Of a stretch of DNA of 25,062 nucleotides, positions 8,204 through 15,759 are shown piece by piece. The notes beneath the pieces were generated by a model. The model was not told the origin of the DNA. It made no database searches and worked only from the letters and a program-made list of their open reading frames with translations. A program made the translations under genes and the position numbers. Within the stretch, counting starts at the first letter, position 1. Each line of letters starts with the position of its first letter. This DNA comes from Stentor coeruleus (taxonomy: Eukaryota > Ciliophora > Heterotrichea > Heterotrichida > Stentoridae): contig MPUH01001057.1 of the NCBI GenBank assembly GCA_001970955.1, forward strand, positions 1 through 25,062. The letters are read 5' to 3'.

Positions 8204-8923
8204 CTATTTGCTATCTCTCTTAAAAGGTATGCCAGGGATGATTTCCTGTATACTGCTTTCAATTTCTAAAACATCAAGACTTGGTACAATAGGGTTCTCA
8301 ATCTCAATATCTGGTAAATTACTCATAGCTTCATTAAGTGCTGTTGCCAATCTTAGTTTATGTGATTTAAGTGCTGTCCTAAGTTTTATAGCAATATTCG
8401 GATATCCACTTTCTGGAAGGTTACTATCTTGACATAAAACTCTAGCAAAATACTCAGGACTATTTTCATTACAAGCCAAATCCCATTGAAAGCCTTGACC
8501 TGAAAACTGTAGCGGGACAAGATGTTCACCAGTAAGTCCTTGATAAGAATGCCTTGCTCCATTAACTTCTCTATATTGTTGGACTTGTTCTCTTATACTC
8601 TGAGCAAATTTTTGAGCGGTATCCAAGAGCTGTATTTTAGGCAAAGTAATCTCTAAGTCTGAAAGAAGCTGTAAAGCAAAATTAAACTCAGCATGAAGGT
8701 CAGTATTAGCTGTATGCCACAAAAAAAACTCTGGGTTGTTGTTAATAATTAACTTTATAGGGGCAAGTGAGTCTCCAGGAAACATTGGCAAGCAACCAGG
8801 TGGATGAGGCTGAAGACGGACTTTATTTTTCCCTGAAGTTATAACGTTTTTTCTTGTGATTTGTTTGTGCATTAGGCTTTGTGTAAAATCTTTCAGAGAC
8901 TTTTTGGGCTGTTTGTCCTTCAT
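8204..8923 (-). CDS. SNF5: SNF5/SMARCB1-type SWI/SNF chromatin-remodelling subunit (compact)
   Basis: 239 residues. Two tandem SNF5 repeats are visible. Repeat 1 (about 52-117) runs from LAPIKLII through FAQSIREQVQQY, matching the LVPIRL...IRQQIESY pattern of SMARCB1. Repeat 2 (about 134-187) has HLVPLQF, FQWDLACNENSPEYFARVLCQD and a closing amphipathic helix, close to the [20 protein letters not shown] pattern of the family. SNF5 is a core subunit of SWI/SNF and RSC remodellers and contacts the nucleosome acidic patch. Human SMARCB1 has 385 residues. This protein lacks the N-terminal winged-helix region and most of the C-terminal helix region, keeping a basic head (1-35) and a short acidic tail. 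ATG start and TAG stop. The family call rests on motif order in both repeats. Confidence 0.82.
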   Translation of the reverse strand: MKDKQPKKSLKDFTQSLMHKQITRKNVITSGKNKVRLQPHPPGCLPMFPGDSLAPIKLIINNNPEFFLWHTANTDLHAEFNFALQLLSDLEITLPKIQLLDTAQKFAQSIREQVQQYREVNGARHSYQGLTGEHLVPLQFSGQGFQWDLACNENSPEYFARVLCQDSNLPESGYPNIAIKLRTALKSHKLRLATALNEAMSNLPDIEIENPIVPSLDVLEIESSIQEIIPGIPFKRDSK

Positions 8924-9190
8924 GTATATAAAATTATTAGTATGTGTTAGTGATTATTTAGAGGATTAGGAGATTTGAGATCGGCTTTGTTTTGGATTTT
9001 TTTTTTTTTTTGGGTAGAGGAAGAATAGGAAGATTTTATTTTTGATAGTTTATATGGGAAATTGAAGAGATGTGGTTGTAAAGATAGTAAATTTAACTTT
9101 TTTTGGTGGATGTTTAGAGTATAATTTGATAATTAGGATTTATGATATAAACTTGCCTATATTCACATAATCATGCATATCTAATAAATA

Positions 9191-9907
9191 ATGATAACTA
9201 AAAGTTTTAACCATAAATCCTTTGAAGCTTTAACGACCTCTCAACTACAAAAGTATAGAGAAAAAATAAAATCACTTGAACGAGAAAACGAAGTTCTTAA
9301 GAAAAAAAATTCTGACTTAATCGAAACAAACAAAAGCTTATACAAAGAACTTGAAAAAGTCAAACTTCCTGAAAGCAGTTATAATTATTCAAAGAAAATA
9401 TCAGAAGAATTAGAGGTAAAAAAGAAAAAACTAGCAGAATGCGAAGAAAATATAGAGTTTTTTAAGAAACACATAGCTTTTTTAGTTGATGAGAATGCAA
9501 AGTCCTCAGAATCATATGCTGAAGAAATTAAAAACCTAAAGTCACAATTAGAAATATTTGATGAGATGCCTAATATTTCGGCTATTTGCAATATGAAAGA
9601 AAATATTTCGAAGCAGTCTAAAGAAATCATTTTGCTTAAGAGAAACAATAAATTACTAGAGAATATTATTGAGAAAATCAAAGATGAGGTTCTAAAAGCT
9701 CAAACAAATGAGACAGAAAATTTTCAAAAATTGAATTCTCAGCTAAATGCTTTGAGGAATGCACTTGATCAAGAAAAAATGAAAAGCTTGAAACTTATTG
9801 AAGAAAATGCGTATTTTAAAGCAAGATGTAAGAATACAAATTATGAGCTTGAGAATATAAAGAAAAAACATGCGAGATCTGAAAGCTATTCGAAGTTATT
9901 ATCTTAA
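9191..9907 (+). CDS. Coiled-coil protein of unknown function
   Basis: 238 residues, rich in Lys, Glu, Leu and Asn. Heptad-like spacing of hydrophobic residues runs almost from end to end (about 14-235), with a possible break near residues 126-135 (EMPNISAICNM). There is no globular domain, signal peptide or membrane segment. Coiled-coil proteins of this kind in ciliates are often cortical, basal-body or intraflagellar, but nothing here fixes the role. It diverges from the SNF5-like gene across about 270 nt that contains a run of 15 T at 8997-9011. ATG start and TAA stop, single exon. Confidence 0.75.
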   Translation: MITKSFNHKSFEALTTSQLQKYREKIKSLERENEVLKKKNSDLIETNKSLYKELEKVKLPESSYNYSKKISEELEVKKKKLAECEENIEFFKKHIAFLVDENAKSSESYAEEIKNLKSQLEIFDEMPNISAICNMKENISKQSKEIILLKRNNKLLENIIEKIKDEVLKAQTNETENFQKLNSQLNALRNALDQEKMKSLKLIEENAYFKARCKNTNYELENIKKKHARSESYSKLLS

Positions 9908-11618
9908 AAATTAAGTTAAAAATTATGTTTTTAGATAGTTTTAGTTTAATAAAAATTGAAATTCTTTTTAAGATTCTTGCTTTAGTTTTTTTTAATATAA
10001 GGTTGATTTTAATAAATAATCCTTTGCTGAATATTTTAGTAATCTATTCAATTTATTTCTATTATGATATATTGTTTTCATAGTAAAATTTTAATACTCA
10101 AAGTTTAATCTACAGTTTATTTTTCAATAATATAATACAAACCGCTTTAATCATAAAATTTTAACTAATATCCTAACAACAATAACCCCCCTTTTCAAAA
10201 GAAACATAATTTACAAGTAATGATTTGGAGGAAGATCGTTGAGTACTAAAAAAGACTGGGTTTTTTATTCCAAAAATGCGAAACCTACCCCACGTGATAA
10301 TAATGAAAACAAGTTTCGGACAAAAAGTCCCCAAATCCAATGAAAAAAACTCAATCCGATCTAAAAAAAAACTTATTTAATTTAGAATTTTTACTATTTT
10401 TTTCTTTTCATAGGCAATACTAATAGTCAACAACAGAGAAAATAAACAATATATTAAAACCCAATAGGTATCAAGAAAAACAAATTTCAAAAGTCTTTTC
10501 GATTTCCTCAAACAGAAATTTTTATTTCATCAAAGCAGAGGTAAAGAAAATACGTATTGGAAACATTTAGAATGTCAAAATTGATATATTTGACCATATC
10601 GACTCTGCAACATATATGCTAAAATTAGTTAATATTTCTACTGGAAAAAAACATAGAGATTTCTCTAGAAATCCTTAATAATTTTAGGGCTAAATTTCTT
10701 ATGATTTTGTTAAATACGTAAGTAAAATAGTTTATTAAAACATAAAACAGATCATTTAGACGATGAAAAGTAAGTTTTTATGATTAGTTAGGAATTTTTG
10801 ATTTAGTCTATTAAGGAGTTTAGCTATAATGGTATTTAGGATTAAGAAGAATTAAAAGATTTAAGTTTAAGGGTGAATTTGTTAGAGTTGTGGGTAAGGA
10901 ATTTAATTTGCTATTGAATATTAGATCAAAGTATTGAATATTTTTTCTTGAGTTTTCTGATGGTGCCGGTGAGCTGGCCATAATCCAAAACAAGTTAAAA
11001 TTTCTTTCTAAGTTGAATAAAAGTCTTTGAATGCTGAGTATTCTTACAAGTAGTTGTTATTTGTCCCAGAGTTTGTTTTTTGCTTATTTGACTTGAAGGT
11101 AATTGATTATCTTCTTCTCGAAGATTTTGATTAGTATTAAGAATTTTTAACACCCTAACATCTAACATCCTATAAAACATCAATGTATTAGCCTTAAATT
11201 GTAGTATTAATTTCTTAGATATTATGATATCAGCTTGTTCATCAAGAAATTTTGATTTTTCCCCAAAAGATGTTTTGCTTATGCAACAAGAGATTTTTTG
11301 ACTACTCAGCTATGGAGAATCGTTGCCAAATAAAAATCTAACTTTAAAAATATCAAAATTAAATAGAAAATATATAAAAAACACTGTGTATTTTTGTTAG
11401 TTATAACATAGGATAATAGTTTTTAGAGAATAAGAAGTTCCATAATTTCAAAGTTAATTATTTGAAATAGGATTATTGGCTGATAAATAAAGTTTGCAGA
11501 GAAGGAAAGTTGTTTAACCATGTATAAATATGTATTGAAACGATTTAGCCTAAATAATTCATAAACTTCCGTCATTTCCTTTATCTCTTTAAAGGATATT
11601 AAGCCATATAATTTACAA
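9908..11618. other. Longest intergenic gap, with coding-like fragments
   Basis: No complete gene was found in 1.7 kb. Several short plus-strand stretches look coding but are broken by stops. One is 10224-10340 (39 codons, beginning FGGRSLSTKKDWVFY). Another is 10571-10675 (35 codons, containing KIDIFDHIDSATYMLKLVN). A third is around 10832-11030, two open stretches in one frame split by a TGA, the second containing FSDGAGELAIIQNKL. On the minus strand there are small ATG frames at 10820-10981 (53 aa, begins MASSPAPSENSRK), 10995-11180 (61 aa) and 11423-11575 (50 aa). They overlap or compete with one another and none shows a known domain. A decayed gene is possible. Confidence 0.4.
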
Positions 11619-12092
11619 ATGGCCAATAGATTTTTTGAAAATTTTAGCCAGGTGGAGAAGAATCTGTATATAGGAGATTTACTAACTTCTATAGACTATA
11701 ATACCCTACTCAAATACAATATCAATTTTATACTTGTCTGTGGTGAAGAGTTGTCTTGCAGATATCCTCAAGACTTCACTTACAAGCATTTGCCAATAAA
11801 AGACACCCCAAGTACACCAATAGACCAATACTTCGATGATGCTTTTAAGTTTATTTCAATAGGTTTGAAAAGAGGAAGCGTCTTAGTTCATTGCGCACAA
11901 GCGAGGTCTCGTTCTGTAAGCATAATTTTATCGTATTTGATGAAAAGTCGTCAAATTAAATACAGTAAAGCTCTTGAAATACTTAAAAAACATCATCCTC
12001 AAGCTGAACCGAATTCAGGGTTTCATAAGCAATTACTTCAGTATGAACGTGAAGTAGTCAAATCATCAAGTTGTATGAATTCTATATTTTAA
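11619..12092 (+). CDS. Dual-specificity protein phosphatase (small DUSP)
   Basis: 157 residues, the size of an atypical DUSP with only the catalytic domain. The opening KNLYIGDLLTSID matches the family's YLG-type start. The general acid is D62 in IKDTPSTPIDQYF. The phosphate loop is VLVHCAQARSRSVSII with C92 and R98 in the required C-x5-R spacing. The common Gly of the loop (HCxxGxSR) is replaced by Ala95. ILSYLMKSRQIKYSKALEILKKHHPQAEPNSGF follows the typical helix pattern of the family. It should dephosphorylate Tyr and Ser/Thr residues, or possibly a non-protein substrate. No docking domain or membrane segment is visible. Confidence 0.88.
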   Translation: MANRFFENFSQVEKNLYIGDLLTSIDYNTLLKYNINFILVCGEELSCRYPQDFTYKHLPIKDTPSTPIDQYFDDAFKFISIGLKRGSVLVHCAQARSRSVSIILSYLMKSRQIKYSKALEILKKHHPQAEPNSGFHKQLLQYEREVVKSSSCMNSIF

Positions 12093-12680
12093 CACTTAAA
12101 ATCAAGTAAATCTATATATAAACTATTTTTAGGTCTTTTAATGAATACCCAATTTATAAACTATTTATTATATTTAATAAAAATCTAAACTAGGATTAAA
12201 ATAAAACATACTGGATAATTATATTTAATAGTGTGTTTAGTTAGAGAATGAATAGTAAATATATTAAATAATAAAATCAATGCTTTTTAAAGGAAATTAT
12301 GATGCTTGCTAGTATTTGTTAGGATTTATTACTTGATTGTTGTTGATTTTTTTCTTTTATAGTAAATTTTCATAATGAAGTTTTTATTTCTCTGTCGATT
12401 TTTATTATTTTTTGCTTTTTGTGTTTTCCTTTAAGTGTTTTTCAAAATCTTCATCCTATAAAACAATATGCGTTAATGAGAATATTTTGGTTATTTCATT
12501 TGTATATTTTTTGAGTTTTTTTTTCTATTTCGTATCTTAGAGTTTTGTATTCTTTTCATTTTTCAATAACGTGTTTTTTGTTTTTTGCCCAATGCTAACA
12601 GTAAAGGATAAAGTTCTGATTAAGTTTGGGAAAAATTATAAAGTGGTTTGAATATAGTTTAAATAAAATCTCAAAAAAAA
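12093..12680. other. T-rich intergenic region
   Basis: About 590 nt, very T-rich on the plus strand. Minus-strand reading gives only frames of about 20 Lys-rich codons. No gene was supported. Confidence 0.5.
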
Positions 12681-13034
12681 TCAAAAGATTTTCACTGCTC
12701 TTAAGAATATCTTTTTAAGGCAGAATTTATTATCAAATGCATAATTAATAATTTCTAAAGGATTTTTAACTTTCCCAACATGAGTCTCTAAAATAGGTGG
12801 CTGCTGAANTGCATAATTAATAATTTCTAAAGGATTTTTAACTTTCCCAACATGAGTCTCTAAAATAGGTGGCTGCTGAAAATACTTATGCACTGCACTT
12901 ATATCATTAGTGTTATTAGTACTTCTAATTCTAGTAATTGGTATGATTTTAAGTAAATCATTAGTGCTATTAGTACTTCTAATTCTAGTAATTGGTATGA
13001 TTTTAAGCAAATTATTAGATCTAGGATTACTCAT
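12681..13034 (-). CDS. Short repeat-containing hypothetical ORF crossed by an assembly gap
   Basis: The frame opens at an ATG 159 nt from the divergent Dicer-like gene. It begins with an 18-residue unit, LLKIIPITRIRSTN plus four residues, repeated twice in tandem (54-bp period). A second, 24-residue duplication containing QQPPILETHVGKVKNP is interrupted by an undetermined base at 12809 and is probably an assembly duplication. Without it, the protein would be about 93 residues, basic, with no recognised domain, signal or membrane segment. The stop is TGA, unlike any confident gene in the window. The open frame spanning both repeats argues for coding, but the evidence is weak. Confidence 0.35.
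   Translation of the reverse strand: MSNPRSNNLLKIIPITRIRSTNSTNDLLKIIPITRIRSTNNTNDISAVHKYFQQPPILETHVGKVKNPLEIINYAXQQPPILETHVGKVKNPLEIINYAFDNKFCLKKIFLRAVKIF
12738..12880. repeat. 71-bp exact duplication flanking a single N
   Basis: The 71 bases at 12738-12808 are repeated exactly at 12810-12880, with one N at 12809 between them. This is the typical trace of two overlapping contig ends joined without merging. Deleting one copy plus the N removes 72 nt and keeps the minus-strand frame. Confidence 0.92.
12903..13010. repeat. 54-bp tandem repeat, two copies
   Basis: Units at 12903-12956 and 12957-13010 differ at only two positions. They encode an 18-residue repeat on the minus strand. Both differences are transitions, and there is no N nearby, so this looks like a genuine duplication. 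Confidence 0.88.
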
Positions 13035-13193
13035 TCTTATAAAAATAAAAAAAGTAGCATTTACAATTAACTGAAAAGTTAAAATAAGTTGATAAGGATT
13101 CTGATTTATCTTAACTCTTGGATATGGAGATCATAGTCTAATAAAACTAACTCTAAAAGATATGCATCTAGGCGAACCTGTTCTAGATATAAA

Positions 13194-15368
13194 ATGGAAA
13201 TAAAAGCTGATAGCGAAGATGATCCCACAAAAAAAGCAAAAATTGTTGATAAAAACAACTACTTCGAAATAAAAAATTATTCGCCCATATTAGAACAGCC
13301 ATTCACACTAGTCGCCAACGGGGTAAAAGTTTACACATACAACTTTTCAGAAATCCCTGGTTTCTGCATACTTTTCCCTATGAACTACATCCCACTACCC
13401 CCTATTTTAAAAGAAGTTGGCGTTAGAATTATGAATTTAAAAGAACTCGAATATCTGAAAGCCTTCCAAAACATTATGTGGAGTGACTTATTCCAAACTC
13501 CCTACAATGAATCTGGTGAGCAGTCATATGCAAATTACCTCATAGCCCCAACTTGTAAAAAAAACATAAGCTGGCTATCAATAAAAGCAGCCCTAGGGAT
13601 GAAAAAAGACTTAAAATCCTCACAAAAGCAATCATTAGATAAACTCGTATATCACATTCCTCCAAAAAAACAAAAATATTACTATGCAATGAAAATCAAA
13701 AAAAATACTCAACCTTCAGATATTATTTGTAAAATATCAAAAAAGTCTCTATACTCACAAGAAGTCCCAGATACAATCCAACAAGAAACTATCAATAAAG
13801 CAACTAAAATTCTTAAAAATGCTTCTTTTATCTACCCACATTATGAATATCCTCTTGTTTTATTAAGATTAGTACGAGTTGTTAGGAAAAAAGAACTCAA
13901 AGATAAAAAACCTAACAAACCTATAACACTGAAAATCGCCCCAGAAAGGATTTTAGAAACCTTTTATCTTACAAGAAAACAGACTAGAAATGCTAATAAA
14001 ATCATCAAAGCTCTTGTTACAATAGAAAGATATACATATATAATCGATTTTGTTAATCGTTATAATTACCATGGGGATTTTAACTTGATTAGAGATGCAA
14101 CAACAGCTCCTGCTTATGACAATGATAGGAATTATGACCCAATTGAAAATCTCGGTGATTCGATTCTTAAAGTTATTAGTTCATTGCAGTTATATTTTAG
14201 ACATACTGGAAAAAATGAAGGATTTCTTACTGATATGAGGACTAGTTTTGTTAAAAATAAAGCTTTGTGTAAAGTTAATTTGAATAACGAGTTGTATTTT
14301 TATATGAGATCTGCTAAAGTTAGACAGAAATGTTTTAGACCTGCGTATTATACTGGACTGAAAAGACCTTCTGAAGTGATTGTGTTGAATGAGAAATTTT
14401 CTGATGGTATGCTAGCTGATGAGATTGAATCACTTATTGGCGCTTTTTATTTGAGTTCAGGGTTTATTGGAGCTGCGGGGTTTATTAATAGGGTTAAAGT
14501 ATTACCTGAAGAAGAATGGGACAAAACTATCGGTTTTTTGGATAAAACATATAAAGGTATGCTTGGGGATAAGGATATGAAAGATTTCAACTTAAACAAT
14601 TTTGATGATCTCATCCCACGACCTGAAAAATTCATTCTAGCAAGTACTTCAGATTATTCAACCCTTGAAAAAATTTTAAACTATAAGTTTAAAAACCAAC
14701 GTATTATAGATGAAGCATTTACACATGGAAGTCTTGGACTAGGTTATAATTATGAAAGACTTGAGTTTCTTGGAGATGCTGTTGTTGATACAATAGTTAT
14801 AACTAATGTTTTCCCATTAGGAAAATTTACAGCAGAAAGACTTACGGTTTTTAGACATATGCTTGTTAATAATGTTGTGCTTTCTAGACTTTCTATATCT
14901 TTAGGTTTACAAAACTACCTTAAAGCAGTTAAAGAAGTGTATGAGGAAATAAGGAGGTATTTTGCTGATTTCCAATGGGAAGAAGACCTTTTAGATTTTG
15001 GGGTTTATAATTCACATCCCCCAAAATGCCTCAACGATATTTTCGAATCTTTAATAGGAGCAGTTCTACTAGATTCAGAAAGCCTTGATTTGACATGTAA
15101 AATTTTTACCCCATTCATGAAGAATCTAATATTGCATTTAGCTCAAAATGAAGAAAGATGTGATATGAACATCCGAAGCAAACTAAGTACTTATTGTCAA
15201 AAAAAGCATATTAAATGTGAAACAAAAACTCGGCTCGATAAAGGTCTAGTAATAGCTGAAGTTTATGTATCTAATGATTTTATATGTGATGCAACAGGAC
15301 ATACAAGTTGGTTAGCTAAGCAAATTGTATCACAAAAAGCTTATATTTTACTAACATCATCTAAATAA
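13194..15368 (+). CDS. DCL: Helicase-less Dicer-like RNase III (platform, PAZ-like region, two RNase III domains, dsRBD)
   Basis: 724 residues. Residues about 40-95 fit the Dicer platform: GFCILFP, then a hydrophobic strand and KELEYLKAFQNIMWSDLF. Residues about 100-240 sit where PAZ should be but are strongly diverged. The connector helix (about 250-290) leads into RNase IIIa. RNase IIIa has ENLGDSILK (E318, D322) and ADEIESLIGAFY (D409, E412). RNase IIIb has ERLEFLGDAVVD (E524, D528) and LNDIFESLIGAV (D615, E618). All four acidic residues are present in both centres. IIIb also has the Dicer-typical LVNN and NYLKAV segments. Residues about 660-724 look like a divergent dsRBD. There is no DExD/H helicase, as in the short Dicer-like proteins of Paramecium that make development-specific small RNAs. 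It should dice long dsRNA into small RNAs. The following gene starts 28 nt downstream. Confidence 0.92.
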   Translation: MEIKADSEDDPTKKAKIVDKNNYFEIKNYSPILEQPFTLVANGVKVYTYNFSEIPGFCILFPMNYIPLPPILKEVGVRIMNLKELEYLKAFQNIMWSDLFQTPYNESGEQSYANYLIAPTCKKNISWLSIKAALGMKKDLKSSQKQSLDKLVYHIPPKKQKYYYAMKIKKNTQPSDIICKISKKSLYSQEVPDTIQQETINKATKILKNASFIYPHYEYPLVLLRLVRVVRKKELKDKKPNKPITLKIAPERILETFYLTRKQTRNANKIIKALVTIERYTYIIDFVNRYNYHGDFNLIRDATTAPAYDNDRNYDPIENLGDSILKVISSLQLYFRHTGKNEGFLTDMRTSFVKNKALCKVNLNNELYFYMRSAKVRQKCFRPAYYTGLKRPSEVIVLNEKFSDGMLADEIESLIGAFYLSSGFIGAAGFINRVKVLPEEEWDKTIGFLDKTYKGMLGDKDMKDFNLNNFDDLIPRPEKFILASTSDYSTLEKILNYKFKNQRIIDEAFTHGSLGLGYNYERLEFLGDAVVDTIVITNVFPLGKFTAERLTVFRHMLVNNVVLSRLSISLGLQNYLKAVKEVYEEIRRYFADFQWEEDLLDFGVYNSHPPKCLNDIFESLIGAVLLDSESLDLTCKIFTPFMKNLILHLAQNEERCDMNIRSKLSTYCQKKHIKCETKTRLDKGLVIAEVYVSNDFICDATGHTSWLAKQIVSQKAYILLTSSK

Positions 15369-15396
15369 AGTGTAAAAACATTTCTTTTATATATAA

Positions 15397-15720
15397 ATGG
15401 AAGATTTTGTAAGACTCTTTCCATATTTGGTCTTTGTATTTTTGCTTATCTGGGTGATCATAACTTATGTGATCCCTCAGGTTAGGAGATATAGAAGACG
15501 TAATCAAATGCTTGATGATATAGATGAGAAATATGAAAATTTAAGGAAAATGAGAAGAGATCTGATTTACCATATAGACTGGGCGAGAGATAGAGGAGAG
15601 AATAGAAGAGCTAATGAACTTGAAGCAGAAATTGATAGAATTGACCAAGAACTTGAAGAACTTAGAATTAGGTTTAATGAAGTCAATGAAGGGAAGACTG
15701 ACTTAAATAAAATACGCTAA
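15397..15720 (+). CDS. Small membrane-anchored coiled-coil protein
   Basis: 107 residues. One strongly hydrophobic helix (about 7-27, LFPYLVFVFLLIWVIITYVIP) is followed by a basic stretch RRYRRRN, so it is probably a signal anchor with the C-terminal part in the cytosol. Residues 36-97 are charged, with Glu/Arg/Leu spacing typical of a coiled coil. No family was recognised. It lies 28 nt after the Dicer-like gene and 39 nt before the Sfi1-like gene on the same strand. Such spacing is ordinary in this window, so a shared function should not be assumed. Confidence 0.75.
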   Translation: MEDFVRLFPYLVFVFLLIWVIITYVIPQVRRYRRRNQMLDDIDEKYENLRKMRRDLIYHIDWARDRGENRRANELEAEIDRIDQELEELRIRFNEVNEGKTDLNKIR

Positions 15721-15759
15721 AAATAGAATTAAGTATGGGAATTGAAATTTATTATAAAA

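Noticed and set aside
8208-8432. Plus-strand frame opposite the SNF5-like gene
   Set aside because: It is an antisense shadow of the C-terminal SNF5 region with no independent support.
10211-10280. A 15-16-nt intron joining the 10.2 kb open stretches
   Set aside because: GT...AG pairs there give lengths of 12, 14, 17, 18 or 20 nt. None had the expected size and restored a longer frame.
10995-11180. Minus-strand 61-codon frame in the 9.9-11.6 kb gap
   Set aside because: It has an ATG and fair codon use, but no domain, and it overlaps a competing plus-strand open stretch. It is kept only as a note in the gap entry.
11423-11575. Minus-strand 50-codon frame divergent from the phosphatase
   Set aside because: It is short and hydrophobic with no family. 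Chance frames of this size are expected in AT-rich DNA.
15742-15759. Upstream extension of the Sfi1-like gene to 15742
   Set aside because: The codon at 15742 is TTG. The first ATG is at 15760, so the extension has no start.
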